Shown one piece after another: positions 16,283 to 25,869 of a DNA stretch of 64,000 nucleotides. The translations under genes were made by a program, and so were the position numbers. The DNA lies in NCBI RefSeq assembly GCF_023953965.1, contig NZ_JAMLIX010000002.1, forward strand, positions 496,001-560,000, read 5' to 3'. Origin of the DNA: Bosea sp. (in: a-proteobacteria) (GTDB taxonomy: Bacteria; Pseudomonadota; Alphaproteobacteria; Rhizobiales; Beijerinckiaceae). Position 1 is the stretch's first letter, and each line of letters opens with the position of its first letter. The notes below the pieces were generated by a model. That model saw nothing but the letters and a program-made list of their open reading frames with translations. It was not told the origin of the DNA and ran no database searches.

Positions 16283-16804
16283 TCAAGGCGTCGCCGGCAG
16301 CGCCTGCGCCTTGCGGTCGAGCTCGCGGAACACCGGCAGGGATTGCGTGGCGAAATCCCTGAGCTCGGCATCCTCGCCCTCGCCGGCATAGCGCTCCATC
16401 AAAAGCGCGGCCTCGTGATGCGCGCTGCGCTGGGCCGCGACATAGGCCTCGTCGAAGGCGGCGCCCTGCTTGCCGGAAAGATCGCGCAGCAGGTCGAGAT
16501 GGCGCGCGTCGGGGCGGTCGGGCAGGGCGACGTCGGAGCGCCTTGCGACGATGCGGCGCAAGCCGCTCGTCACCGCGCCCTGCTCGCTGGCGAGCTGATG
16601 CGCGAATTCCTTGATCGCGGGCGAGCCGCTCTTGTGCAGCGCCAGCGTCGCCGATTCGATGCCGAACATCTGGACGTTCGCCGTCTCGCGCACGAAATCC
16701 CGCGCCGGGATGGGCGCCTGCGCCAGCGCGGCCAAGGGCATCATGACGAGGCAGGCGAGGCTGGCGATGAGCGCCCTGCCGCTGCGGTGGATCGTCCGGG
16801 TCAT
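16283..16804 (-). CDS. Exported DUF4142 protein
   Basis: This 173-residue protein has a signal peptide (RALIASLACLVMMPLAALAQA, residues 10-30) followed by a helical DUF4142 domain: ARDFVRETANVQMFGIESATLAL, KEFAHQLASEQG, FDEAYVAAQRSAHHEAALLMERYA and LRDFATQSLPVFREL. The histidine-containing helices are ferritin-like in pattern. The family function is unknown; many members belong to stress-induced outer proteins. It converges with the SIMPL gene (16-base gap) and is divergent from the hydratase-like gene. The ATG at 16804 gives the only start that exposes the signal peptide. Confidence 0.88.
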   Translation of the reverse strand: MTRTIHRSGRALIASLACLVMMPLAALAQAPIPARDFVRETANVQMFGIESATLALHKSGSPAIKEFAHQLASEQGAVTSGLRRIVARRSDVALPDRPDARHLDLLRDLSGKQGAAFDEAYVAAQRSAHHEAALLMERYAGEGEDAELRDFATQSLPVFRELDRKAQALPATP

Positions 16805-16919
16805 GCTCGGGCAACCGGGCAGCGGCCGGGAGGTTCCATGGCCGCCTTGTCGCGCAAGGCCGGCTGCGATAGCAGGGCAGGGTGCGCCGCTTCCCGCATC
16901 CGGATGCCGAGGAATTCCC

Positions 16920-17675
16920 ATGCCGACCACCGTTGAGACCCTGCGCGATGCGCTGGTGAAGGCTCGCCGCGAGCGCTCGCTCGCCGGGATCGCGCCCCTG
17001 CCGGTGCCGGAGACGCTGACCGAGGGCCACGCCGTGCAGGCGGCGGTGGGCGCCGCGCTCGGCCTTGCCGAAGCGGGCTGGAAGGTCGCCATCGCCGCGG
17101 ATGGCACCCCGGTCGCCGGCCTGATGCCGGGGCCATGGCTTGAGCCGGCCGACGTCTACGAGGGCGCGGCCGGCGCGGAGCTGCGCATCGAGATCGAGAT
17201 CGGGCTCAGGCTGTCCCGCGACGTGCCGCTGCGCCCGGGGCGGCCCTGGTCGCGCGCCGAGTTCATCGCCTGCTGCGACAAGGCTTTCCTCGGCATCGAG
17301 ATCATCGAGAGCCGCCTCGCCGACTGGTCCGGCAAGGTCGCCTTTCCGCTCTGGCTCGCCGATGCGATGGGCCATGGCGGCTATCTCGTCGGCCCTGAGA
17401 TCGATATCGCCGCGCTGGACGATCCGAGCCGGCTCGGCTGCTTCATTTCGCTCAACGGCGAGACGCTCTACGACCGGCCGGCGGTCCATGGCAACGGCGA
17501 TCCGATGGTGCCGGTCCTCGCCTGGGCCAACCGCGCGGGCGACGATCTGGGCTCGCTTCGGGCCGGGCAGATCGTGACCACGGGCAGCCTCTGCGGCGGT
17601 GTGCTCGCGCCCGGCAAGGGCGAGGTGGTGGCCAGGCTTTCGCCGCTCGCGGCGGTGACCTTGACGCTTCGTTAA
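16920..17675 (+). CDS. Fumarylacetoacetate hydrolase-superfamily protein (2-keto-4-pentenoate hydratase-like)
   Basis: This 251-residue cytoplasmic protein is of the FAH superfamily. Hydratase-like members add water to 2-oxo-pent-4-enoate-type intermediates of aromatic degradation; others are decarboxylases. The metal-binding acids lie in ELRIEIEIGLRLSRD (about 90-104) and FLGIEIIESRLADW (123-136). VTTGSLCGGVLAPGKGEVVARL near the C-terminus is the usual FAH glycine-rich end. No catabolic partners are adjacent, so the exact reaction is open. The ATG at 16920 follows an AGGAATTCCC stretch; longer upstream frames cross the divergent DUF4142 gene. Confidence 0.85.
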   Translation: MPTTVETLRDALVKARRERSLAGIAPLPVPETLTEGHAVQAAVGAALGLAEAGWKVAIAADGTPVAGLMPGPWLEPADVYEGAAGAELRIEIEIGLRLSRDVPLRPGRPWSRAEFIACCDKAFLGIEIIESRLADWSGKVAFPLWLADAMGHGGYLVGPEIDIAALDDPSRLGCFISLNGETLYDRPAVHGNGDPMVPVLAWANRAGDDLGSLRAGQIVTTGSLCGGVLAPGKGEVVARLSPLAAVTLTLR

Positions 17676-17779
17676 CGGGATCGGGCGTTGCCTTGAGGAT
17701 TGCACGGGCTGGCTCGCTGCTTATGATGGCGGCGGGCAGACTGGTTTCGATTGCGTGGCTGGGGTTGCTTGGAGGGTAG

Positions 17780-19792
17780 ATGCGGTTCTGGTGTCGGGTG
17801 GGGCATGCGGTCGCGCTGGGCGGCGGCTATGCGCTCGCCGCGCTGCTGAGCCTGCAGGCCGCCCCTGCCCGGGCTTTCGACCTGTCGTCGCTCGACGTCT
17901 TCGGCCTCTTCACCAAGAAGGACGAGCCGCCGGCGCCGAGCGCCTCGACCTTGCCCTACAGGCTCGAATTCGATCTCGGCGAGGCCGAGAACGCCAAGGC
18001 GCTGACGCGCTCGCTGCAGGATGCCTCGCTGCTCTATCGCCTGCGCCAGGACGCTCCCCCCGACGGCGAGACGCTGTCGCGCCGGATGGCGAGCGATCTG
18101 AACCCGATGCTCGATGCGCTCTGGTCGCAGGGCTATTTCAACGCCGACCTCGAGATCGTCGTCGACGGCGCCACGCTCAGCGTCGGGGCCGAGCCCAATG
18201 CCGCGCTGGTCAGGGCGCTGGAGGCGCATCGCAACCGCGAGCCCGTGCCGATCACGGTCAAGGCCCGGCCGGGCAGGGTCTTCGAACTGCGCAAGATCGA
18301 GGTCGTCGAGCGTGACGAGGCCGGCCCCCCCGCGATCGCCGATCCGCTCAGGGTCTCGCGGCTGAACGCGGGCGACCCCGCCACCGCCGCGGCGCTGAGG
18401 GCCGCGCAGGCCGCGCTCGTCGACCATATGCGCGCGCAGTCGCGCCCGCTCGCCAGGGTCGTCGAGCTCAGGCCCGTGGTCGACCACGCCGCCGGCATCA
18501 TGGACGTGACCTATGTGCTGGCGCCCGGCCCGCTCGCCGGCTTCGGCGAGATCGCGATCGGCCAGACCGACGAGATCCCGCCGGAGGTGGTGCGCTCCTT
18601 CATCTATCTCGAGCCGGGCGATCCCTATTCGCCCAAGGCGCTGGCCGATACGCGCCGCTCGATCGCGACGATCCCCGCCATCGGCTCGGTGCGCATCCGC
18701 GAGGGCGAGAAGCTCGATGGCGCCGGCAACCTGCCGATCTTCGTCGAGGTGACCGAGCGGCCCAAGCGCCTGCTCGGCTTCTCGGCCCGCTACTCGACCA
18801 TCGACGGCCCGGCGGTGAAGACCTACTGGGAGCACCGCAACCTGTTCGGCGGCGCCGAGCGGCTGCGGCTGGAGGCCGGCATCTTCTTCGCGCCGCGCAT
18901 CGACGGCACCAAGATCCAGCGCTTCGGCGACTTCAAGGAATCCGATATCGGCGGCCGCTTCGCCTTCAGCTTCATGAAGCCGGCGCTCGGCGGCAGCCGC
19001 AACGACTGGCTCCTCGACGGCGTCGCGACGCGCGAGCGCGTCGGCATCAACCGCTATGGCGGCTACACCGCCCGCTACGGCAACCTCGCCACCGCGATCC
19101 GCCACCGCTTCAGCGACACCTTCTCGGTGCAGGGCGGCATCGAGGTCGAGCGCGGCCAGACCAGCGACGTGCTGGGGCAGGTGACCTATACGCTGGTCGG
19201 CGTCCCGCTCTCGGTGAAATACGATTCCACCGACAGCCTGCTCGACCCGACGCGCGGCTTCCGCGCCACGGCCTCCTTCACGCCCTATCCGAGCTTCCTC
19301 GGCTCGACGGTCGGGATCTACCAGACCAAGGCGTCGCTCTCGGCCTATTTCGCGCTCGACGAGGATGCGCGCTACGTGCTCGCCGGCCGCGTCGGCTTCG
19401 GCTCGATCTCCGGCGCTGGCCTCGGCGAGATCCCGGCGACGCGGCGCTTCTATGCCGGCGGCGGCGGCTCGGTGCGCGGCTATGCCTATCGCAGCCTCTC
19501 GCCGCTCGGGCCGTTTAACCAGCTCACCGGCGGGCGCAGCCTGCTTGAAGCCTCGCTGGAGGCGCGGATCAAGGTCACCGACACCATCGGCATCGTGCCC
19601 TTCTTCGATGCCGGCACCGCCTTCGAGACGAGCCTGCCGGACGGCAAGGAGAGGCTGCGCATGGCCGCTGGCCTCGGCCTGCGCTACTATACCGGCATCG
19701 GGCCGATCCGGGTCGACGTCGCGGCCCCGCTCAACCCGCGCAAGGGCGACCGGCCTGCCGCGCTCTATGTCAGCATCGGGCAGGCCTTCTGA
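17780..19792 (+). CDS. tamA: TamA, outer-membrane Omp85-family translocation/assembly protein
   Basis: TamA is the outer-membrane half of the TAM envelope assembly machine, which aids autotransporter and outer-membrane protein insertion and, with TamB, phospholipid transport. The 670-residue protein has a signal peptide ending AAPARA-FDLSSLD (about residue 32) and POTRA-like domains over about 50-310. A 16-strand barrel then contains GGGGSVRGYAYRSLSPLGP, the VRGY signature of Omp85 proteins. It ends in Phe (SIGQAF), the BAM recognition signal. The start is preceded by TTGGAGGGTAG. The stop shares one base with the tamB start (TGATG), so the pair is coupled. Confidence 0.95.
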   Translation: MRFWCRVGHAVALGGGYALAALLSLQAAPARAFDLSSLDVFGLFTKKDEPPAPSASTLPYRLEFDLGEAENAKALTRSLQDASLLYRLRQDAPPDGETLSRRMASDLNPMLDALWSQGYFNADLEIVVDGATLSVGAEPNAALVRALEAHRNREPVPITVKARPGRVFELRKIEVVERDEAGPPAIADPLRVSRLNAGDPATAAALRAAQAALVDHMRAQSRPLARVVELRPVVDHAAGIMDVTYVLAPGPLAGFGEIAIGQTDEIPPEVVRSFIYLEPGDPYSPKALADTRRSIATIPAIGSVRIREGEKLDGAGNLPIFVEVTERPKRLLGFSARYSTIDGPAVKTYWEHRNLFGGAERLRLEAGIFFAPRIDGTKIQRFGDFKESDIGGRFAFSFMKPALGGSRNDWLLDGVATRERVGINRYGGYTARYGNLATAIRHRFSDTFSVQGGIEVERGQTSDVLGQVTYTLVGVPLSVKYDSTDSLLDPTRGFRATASFTPYPSFLGSTVGIYQTKASLSAYFALDEDARYVLAGRVGFGSISGAGLGEIPATRRFYAGGGGSVRGYAYRSLSPLGPFNQLTGGRSLLEASLEARIKVTDTIGIVPFFDAGTAFETSLPDGKERLRMAAGLGLRYYTGIGPIRVDVAAPLNPRKGDRPAALYVSIGQAF

Positions 19793-22700
19793 TGCGCCGG
19801 CTCCCGACCCTTCCCCGTCTCGCGCTTTTCGCGCTGCTGCTGACGGCGGGCTTCCTCGTCTCGGCCCATCTCAGCGGCTTCGCCCAGAACGCCGAGACCG
19901 ATCGCGGCATCGTCGCCGACCTGATCTCGCGCGCCCTGTCGAGCGAGACGAGCCAGGTCTCGATCGGCGCTGTCGACGGCGCGCTCTCCTCCAATGTCGA
20001 GATCCGCGACATCGTGCTCTCCGACCGCGACGGGGCCTGGCTCAGGCTCGACCGTGTCCGCCTGGTCTGGACCCGCAGCGCCCTGCTGCTGCGCCGGCTC
20101 GACGTCGACCGGCTCGAGATCGGCAAGCTCGAGGTCCTGCGCCGGCCCGCGCAGCAGCCGGCAGGCGCTGCTCCGCGCGGCAACGAGCCGATCCTGCCCG
20201 AGCTGCCGCTCAAGGTCATCATCCGGGCGTTCCAGCTCAACGAGTTCGCGCTGGGCGAGCCGGTTCTCGGCGTCGCCGCCAGGCTCGGCGCCTCCGGCGC
20301 GGCGCGGCTGGGCCCGCCCAATGAGGGGCTCGACCTCAAATTCGAGGCGAAGCGCCTCGACATGGGCGGCCTCTTCGACGTCACCTTGTCCTTCGTGCCG
20401 GAGAGCACGCGCCTTCAGCTCGCCGCCAAGCTCGACGAGCCGGCCGGCGGCCTGATCTCGAAGGTCGCCGGGCTGCCCGGCGAGCCGCCGGTGACGCTCG
20501 ATCTCAAGGGCGACGGCCCGCTCGATTCCTTCAGCTCCAGCCTCGTCTTCACCGCCGGCCCGACGATCGGCGCCGAGGGCTCCGCCACGCTCGCCCGCGC
20601 CGGGGCAGAGCGTGAGCTCGCGCTCGGGCTCGACGCCCGCATCGAGGGGCTGATGCCGCCGCCCGCCGCGCCGGTCTTCGCCGGCTCGACCCGGCTCGAC
20701 GGCTCGGTCGCCTTCGCCGACGGCGGCGGCGTCGACATCCGCAAGCTCGCGCTGGTCTCGGCCCTGGCGCGGCTCGACGTTCTCGGCCGCTACAACCCCG
20801 ACAGGACGCTCGACCTGCGCGTCACCGCGGCCGCCCGCCCCAATGCGGAAGGCCGCACGGTCACCGCCGGCACCGAGATCGGCAAGCTCGCCTTCGACGC
20901 GACGATCCGCGGCCCGCTCGCCGGACCGACCATCGCCGCGCGGCTCGATGCCGAGGAGCTGAAGCTCACGGTCGGGCGCTTCGGCAAGGTCGCGCTCGCC
21001 TTCGACGCCAGGCCGAGCGGCACCATCGGCGAGCCCGGCACCGTGATCGCGCTCACCTCCGACGGCGAGGCGAGCGGGATCGCGCTCGCCGACAAGGCGC
21101 TGGCGCGCGCGGTCGGGGACAAGGTCGGCTTCACCCTGCGCGGCGCCGGGCAGGACGACGGCACCGCCGATTTCGAGACGTTGAAGCTCGCCATGTCGGG
21201 CGTCGCGCTCGATTATCGCGGCAAGCTCGGCCGGGCGCGCATGCTCGGCCGGCTCCAGGCGGCGCTGCCCGACCTCGCCCGGCTGAGTGGGCTGGCCGGC
21301 CGACCGCTCGCGGGCCAGGCTGAGATCGGTGCCGATCTCGACGCCACGCCCCGCCAGAACAATTACAAGGCGACGCTCACCGGCCGGGCCGAGCGCCTCT
21401 CGACCGGCGAAGCCGCCCTCGACCGCCTGCTCGCCGGCAAGCTGACGCTGGCCGGCCGCGTCGAGGCGCTCGCCGGCGACTACACCGTGAGCGGCCTCGA
21501 CGTCGCCGGCGAGCACGCCGCCTTCACGGCGGACGGCGCGATCGGCCGGCAGCAATCCGATCTGAAGCTCGCGCTGAAGCTGCCCGATCTGAAGCGCGCC
21601 GATCCGCGCCTCTCCGGCCGCGGCGACGTCACCGCCAACATCACCGGCCCGCAGAACAGGCTCGACGCCACGGCCCGCATCGCCGTCGCCAACGCGACCG
21701 CGCTCGCCCGGCCGATCCCGCGCCTGACGATCGATGCCGTGGCCAAGGACCTGCAGGGCGCGCTCGACGCCAGCCTCACCCTCGCCGGCGAGGTCGATTC
21801 CAGGCCGGCGACCGGCTCGCTGCATCTCGCGCGCCAGCCCGATGACGGCTGGAACCTCTCGACGCTGGATTTCGCCCTCGGCTCCGTCCGGCTGAACGGC
21901 AATCTGACGCTCGATCCGGCGAGCCTGGCGGCCGGGCGCCTGACGCTCGCCGCGCGCAATCTCGACGATCTCTCCGCGCTCGCGCTGACGAAGCTCGGCG
22001 GCGAGCTCGACGCCGATATCGTGCTGGCGGCCCCGGAGGGCCGGCAGGACATCGACCTGACCGCGCGGGGCTCGCGGCTCGCCGGCCCGTCGCTCAGCAT
22101 CGACAAGCTCGACGCCCGCGCCAAGGGTCGCGACATCCGCGGCCGCCCGATGCTCGATGCCGCCATCGCCATCGACCGTGCCGTCGTCGGCGGCGAGGCG
22201 ATCAGCGCCATCCGCTTCGATTCGCAAGGCGCGCCCGAGGCCAGCGCCTTCACGCTTTCCGCCAACGCCCGCGGCTTCGCGCTGAAGGGCGCCGGCCGCC
22301 TCGTTCCGGGCGAGCCGCTGAAGCTCGAGCTTGCCTCCTTCGACGCCCGCCGCGACGGCCGGGCGATCACGCTCGCGAAACCGGCGACCTTCAGCTTCCC
22401 GGCCACGGGCGTCGAGATCGCGGGCCTCGCGCTCTCGGTCGACCGGGGCCGGATGACGCTCGACGGCCGCGCCGGCGAGACGCTCGACCTGCGCTTCGCC
22501 GCCCGCGACGTGCCGCTCTCCGCCGCCAGCATCGCCGTGCCCGGCTTGAGGCTCGGCGGCACGCTGAACGCGGAGGCCGAGATCAGGGGCCGGCCGGGCG
22601 ATCTCTCCGGGCCGTGGAAGCTCAGGATCGCTGGGTTCGCCACGCCCGAGACCCGGCAGGCCGGCCTGCCGCCGGCCGAGATCCGGGGCGAGGGCGCGCT

Positions 22701-24108
22701 GAGGGGCGATGCGACCAGCGTCTCCGCCACCGTCAACGCGGGGAAGGGCGCGAGCCTGACGCTGCGCGGCACCGCCCCGCTCGACGCGTCCGGCCCGCTC
22801 GATCTTGCGGCGCAGGGCCGCCTCGACGCCACGCTCGCCAACGCCATGCTGGGGGCGGGCGGGCAGCGTGTCACCGGAACGGTCGCCCTCGACATGCGCG
22901 CCGGCGGAACCGCTTCCGCCCCGCGCCTCAGCGGCACCGCGACCCTGACCGGCGGCAGCTTCACCGACGCCCTGCAAGGCATCCGCCTCACGGCGATCGA
23001 GGCACGCATCGCCGCCAATGGCGACAACCTGACGATCGAGCGCGCCTCCGCCCGCACGCCGAACGGCGGCACGATCTCCGCGAGCGGCCAGGTCCGGGTC
23101 GATCCGGCGGCCGGCTTCCCCGGCCAGATCCGGATCCGGGGCGATCGGGCCCAGCTCGTCTCCAGCGGGCTGGTGACCGCGGTCGCGGGGCTCGATCTCG
23201 AGGTTTCCGGCCCGTTGGCGCAGCGCCCGCGCCTCGCCGGCCGGATCGATATCGCCTCGCTCGAGGTCTCGGTGCCCGACCGCCTGCCGGCGACGCTCCG
23301 GCCGGTCGACGGGATCAGGCACGTCAATGCGCGCGGCACCGCCGCTGCCCGGCTTGCCGCGCAGCGCAGGGCCGACAAGGCGAGGGCGGGCCGCCGCGCC
23401 GGGCCGGCCTTCGACGCGGCGCTCGCCTTGACCGTTTCCGCGCCGGCCCGCGTCTTCATCCGCGGCCGCGGCATCGATGCCGAGCTCGGCGGCGAGATCC
23501 GCGTCGGCGGCACCTCCTCGGCGCCGGTGCTCGATGGCGGCTTCGAATTGCGCCGCGGCCGGCTCAGCGTCCTGACCCAGCGGCTCGATTTCAGCCGCGG
23601 CCGGCTGACCTTCGCCGGCGGGCTCGTTCCCGAGCTCGATTTCATCGCCCGGACCGCCGCCGGCAACGTCACAGCCCAGGTCGCCGTCAGCGGCCCGGCC
23701 GACCAGCCGGTCTTCGCCTTCACCTCCCAGCCCGAGCTGCCGCCGGACGAGGTTCTGTCGCGGCTGCTCTTCGCCCGCGCCTCGGGCTCGCTGTCGCCGT
23801 TCCAGGCGCTGCAGCTTGCCCAGGCGGCGGCGCAGTTCGCCGGGGGCGGCGGCGACGACACCTTCGAGCGGCTGCGCAGGTCGCTGGGCGTCGACAATCT
23901 CGACATCCAGATGGGGGCGGGCGGGCCGACGGTCGGCGCCTCGCGCTATATCAGCGACAACATCTCCGTCGGCGTGAAGGTCGGCTCCAAGCCCGAGGAC
24001 AGCGGCGTCTCGGTCGGCGTCGATGTGACGAAGCGCCTGAAGCTCCAGGCCGAGACCGGCGCGGACGGCAGCGCCGCGGTCGGAATCGGGGCCGAGTGGG
24101 AATACTGA
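19792..24108 (+). CDS. tamB: TamB, inner-membrane-anchored translocation/assembly protein
   Basis: TamB spans the periplasm as a long beta-taco groove, anchored by its N-terminal helix (LPRLALFALLLTAGFLVSA, residues 5-23), and docks on TamA. The protein has 1438 residues, typical length. Almost all of it is repetitive beta-rich sequence with the alternating pattern of AsmA/TamB-like proteins. The C-terminal DUF490 domain includes QPELPPDEVLSRLLFARASG, VDNLDIQMGAGGP and the final GIGAEWEY. Very high GC third positions make the opposite strand look open over long stretches (up to 1185 codons), which is an artefact. It is coupled to tamA by a one-base overlap. Confidence 0.95.
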   Translation: MRRLPTLPRLALFALLLTAGFLVSAHLSGFAQNAETDRGIVADLISRALSSETSQVSIGAVDGALSSNVEIRDIVLSDRDGAWLRLDRVRLVWTRSALLLRRLDVDRLEIGKLEVLRRPAQQPAGAAPRGNEPILPELPLKVIIRAFQLNEFALGEPVLGVAARLGASGAARLGPPNEGLDLKFEAKRLDMGGLFDVTLSFVPESTRLQLAAKLDEPAGGLISKVAGLPGEPPVTLDLKGDGPLDSFSSSLVFTAGPTIGAEGSATLARAGAERELALGLDARIEGLMPPPAAPVFAGSTRLDGSVAFADGGGVDIRKLALVSALARLDVLGRYNPDRTLDLRVTAAARPNAEGRTVTAGTEIGKLAFDATIRGPLAGPTIAARLDAEELKLTVGRFGKVALAFDARPSGTIGEPGTVIALTSDGEASGIALADKALARAVGDKVGFTLRGAGQDDGTADFETLKLAMSGVALDYRGKLGRARMLGRLQAALPDLARLSGLAGRPLAGQAEIGADLDATPRQNNYKATLTGRAERLSTGEAALDRLLAGKLTLAGRVEALAGDYTVSGLDVAGEHAAFTADGAIGRQQSDLKLALKLPDLKRADPRLSGRGDVTANITGPQNRLDATARIAVANATALARPIPRLTIDAVAKDLQGALDASLTLAGEVDSRPATGSLHLARQPDDGWNLSTLDFALGSVRLNGNLTLDPASLAAGRLTLAARNLDDLSALALTKLGGELDADIVLAAPEGRQDIDLTARGSRLAGPSLSIDKLDARAKGRDIRGRPMLDAAIAIDRAVVGGEAISAIRFDSQGAPEASAFTLSANARGFALKGAGRLVPGEPLKLELASFDARRDGRAITLAKPATFSFPATGVEIAGLALSVDRGRMTLDGRAGETLDLRFAARDVPLSAASIAVPGLRLGGTLNAEAEIRGRPGDLSGPWKLRIAGFATPETRQAGLPPAEIRGEGALRGDATSVSATVNAGKGASLTLRGTAPLDASGPLDLAAQGRLDATLANAMLGAGGQRVTGTVALDMRAGGTASAPRLSGTATLTGGSFTDALQGIRLTAIEARIAANGDNLTIERASARTPNGGTISASGQVRVDPAAGFPGQIRIRGDRAQLVSSGLVTAVAGLDLEVSGPLAQRPRLAGRIDIASLEVSVPDRLPATLRPVDGIRHVNARGTAAARLAAQRRADKARAGRRAGPAFDAALALTVSAPARVFIRGRGIDAELGGEIRVGGTSSAPVLDGGFELRRGRLSVLTQRLDFSRGRLTFAGGLVPELDFIARTAAGNVTAQVAVSGPADQPVFAFTSQPELPPDEVLSRLLFARASGSLSPFQALQLAQAAAQFAGGGGDDTFERLRRSLGVDNLDIQMGAGGPTVGASRYISDNISVGVKVGSKPEDSGVSVGVDVTKRLKLQAETGADGSAAVGIGAEWEY

Positions 24109-24516
24109 ACCGGCCCGTCCGCCGGCGAATCCGGCGTCACGGATTCGGCGCCGGACCCGGTTTCCGGAGCTGCGATTCCCCGCCGATGCAAGCCGAAAGA
24201 CCCCTGCGCCGCCCGGTTGCGGTTAATGCCCGGTAAATTTCGAAGGTGAAAGCGTGACCTGCCTGCAACACCGGGTTCCAAAGCACCCCCGCGGCGGCTT
24301 CGGAGGGCGGATCGTGGTTGATCGGCGAGGCGGCTTTCGTATGGTGGAAATGCGTCGGGACGTTCCCGGTCGCTGTTTTTCGCCTTCGCCTCCGAAATAG
24401 GTCGGTGACGCAGGCGAAAGACCGGGAACAGGCAGGTTCTGCGATCAGGCTAGAAAGCTTGGGGCGGGGGGCAGGCTGAAGCCCGAGGGTCTCGAAACTC
24501 TTTTGGAGGTTACCAA
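24109..24516 (+). promoter_or_regulatory. 408-base leader / promoter region of the porin gene
   Basis: No gene is supported here. The interval separates tamB from the porin and ends in a strong ribosome site (GGAGG at 24505-24509, 7 bases before the ATG). It contains a large stem-loop at 24362-24429, listed separately. I could not fix a promoter with confidence. The unusual length for this compact genome suggests long 5' leader regulation of a highly expressed outer-membrane protein. Confidence 0.6.
24362..24429 (+). ncRNA. Large stem-loop in the porin leader
   Basis: The right side (24412-24429, 18 bases) pairs completely with two left segments: gttcccggtc (24362-24371) and tttcgcct (24378-24385). 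A 6-base bulge lies between the two left segments and the loop is 26 bases. It lies 88 bases before the porin start with no T tract after it, so it is not a standard terminator. It may be a stabilising 5' element, a small-RNA target or part of a cis-regulatory RNA. This is structure seen in sequence only. Confidence 0.55.
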
Positions 24517-25869
24517 ATGAAGCTCGTCAAGAGCCTCCTCCTCGGTTCCGCCGCCGGCATCGCCGCGGTCGCCGGGGCTCAGGCCGCCGACCTTCCCTCG
24601 CGGAAGGCCGCTCCGGTCGAATACGTTCGTGTCTGCTCCGCCTTCGGCGCCAGCTTCTTCTACATCCCCGGCACCGATACCTGCCTTCGCATCGGCGGCC
24701 GCGTCCGCGGTGAGTACACCTTCGGTGAGCGTTGGAACGCTGGCCAGGATTCGTACGGCACCCGCGTCCAGGGCCGCATCTTCGTCGATGCGCGCAACCA
24801 GACCGCCTACGGCACGCTGCGCACCTTCGTCCGCTTCGACGGTAACACCCGCACGGGTTCCTACCGTTATGGCGGCCTGAACGCCGGCGCCAACATGTTC
24901 AACGCCGTCCCCGGCACCGCTGACCCGACCCCGTTCCTCCTCGAGACGGCGATCGTTCAGTTCGGCCCGCTGACCGCTGGTAAGATGCAGTCGTTCTATT
25001 CGTTCTACGCGAACGATATCGGCTTCAGCAGCCTGCGCACCTCGGACCGCAACACCAACCTGCTCGCCTACACCGCCACCTTCGGCAGCGGCTTCAGCGC
25101 CACGATCTCGCTCGAAGACCCCTCGACGACGGCTCGTCGCGGCGGCCGCTTCGTCAACGGCGCCGTGGTTGCCAACCCTGCCTTCCGTGGCATGACCTAT
25201 CCTGACGTCGTCGCCTCGCTGCGCGTCGACCAGGGCTGGGGTTCGGCTCAGTTGTCGGCCGCCATCGGCGACCGTGGCCTGTATGTCTCGCCGTGGGGCC
25301 CGGCCGTCGCTGGCCTCGCTGCCGGCTCCAAGAAGGATGAGATGGGCTGGGCGATCCAGGCCGGCGTGAAGCTCAACCTGCCGATGATCGCCGCTGGCGA
25401 CACCCTGTGGCTGCAGGCCGGCTACGCCGACGGCGCGATCGAGTATCTCGGCGCCGCTGGTGGCACCGCGGTCGGCTTTGGCCGTCTGCCTGCCTACGTC
25501 CCGGTCAACTTCGGCTGGAACGCGTTCGGCAACTTCAAGGCGACGACGGGCTTCAACCTGGTTGCGGCGTTCCGCCACTTCTGGACCCCGCAGATCCGTT
25601 CGGACTTCATCGGTTCGTATGCGGCTCTCAAGACGAACGACGGTGTCGGCGTCCTCAAGTCGATCGATCCGAAGGAGCTGATCCTCGGCGCCAGCTTGGT
25701 GTGGATGCCGGTTGCCGGCCTCGACATCGGTGTCGAAGTCCTCTACTCGCGCATGGAGTACGGTGCGCGCGTGATCGATGCCAAGTCCGCCATCCTCGGC
25801 GTCAACGCCCGCACGATCAAGTCGGACGACGCTTGGGCCGGCCGTCTGCGCATCCAGCGCGACTTCTGA
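24517..25869 (+). CDS. Outer-membrane porin (Hyphomicrobiales major porin family)
   Basis: This general porin has 450 residues. The signal peptide is MKLVKSLLLGSAAGIAAVAG, cut after AQA before ADLPSRKAAP. VEYVRVCSAFGASFFYIPGT and DTCLRIGGRVRGEY then form the conserved start of this porin family, with two cysteines likely forming a disulfide. It is beta-rich throughout and ends in Phe (RLRIQRDF), as BAM substrates do. Codon use differs from neighbours, with many codons ending in T (GGT, GCT, CGT, GTT), consistent with very high expression. A strong GGAGG ribosome site and a strong terminator frame it. It is transcribed alone behind a long structured leader. Confidence 0.95.
   Translation: MKLVKSLLLGSAAGIAAVAGAQAADLPSRKAAPVEYVRVCSAFGASFFYIPGTDTCLRIGGRVRGEYTFGERWNAGQDSYGTRVQGRIFVDARNQTAYGTLRTFVRFDGNTRTGSYRYGGLNAGANMFNAVPGTADPTPFLLETAIVQFGPLTAGKMQSFYSFYANDIGFSSLRTSDRNTNLLAYTATFGSGFSATISLEDPSTTARRGGRFVNGAVVANPAFRGMTYPDVVASLRVDQGWGSAQLSAAIGDRGLYVSPWGPAVAGLAAGSKKDEMGWAIQAGVKLNLPMIAAGDTLWLQAGYADGAIEYLGAAGGTAVGFGRLPAYVPVNFGWNAFGNFKATTGFNLVAAFRHFWTPQIRSDFIGSYAALKTNDGVGVLKSIDPKELILGASLVWMPVAGLDIGVEVLYSRMEYGARVIDAKSAILGVNARTIKSDDAWAGRLRIQRDF

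Noticed and set aside
19765..23322. 1185-codon open frame on the minus strand over tamA/tamB, and an 808-codon one at 21480-23906
   Set aside because: Composition is Arg/Gly/Ala/Glu-rich with no domain, and it is exactly antisense to well-recognised TamB. High third-position GC on the real strand removes stops from the other.
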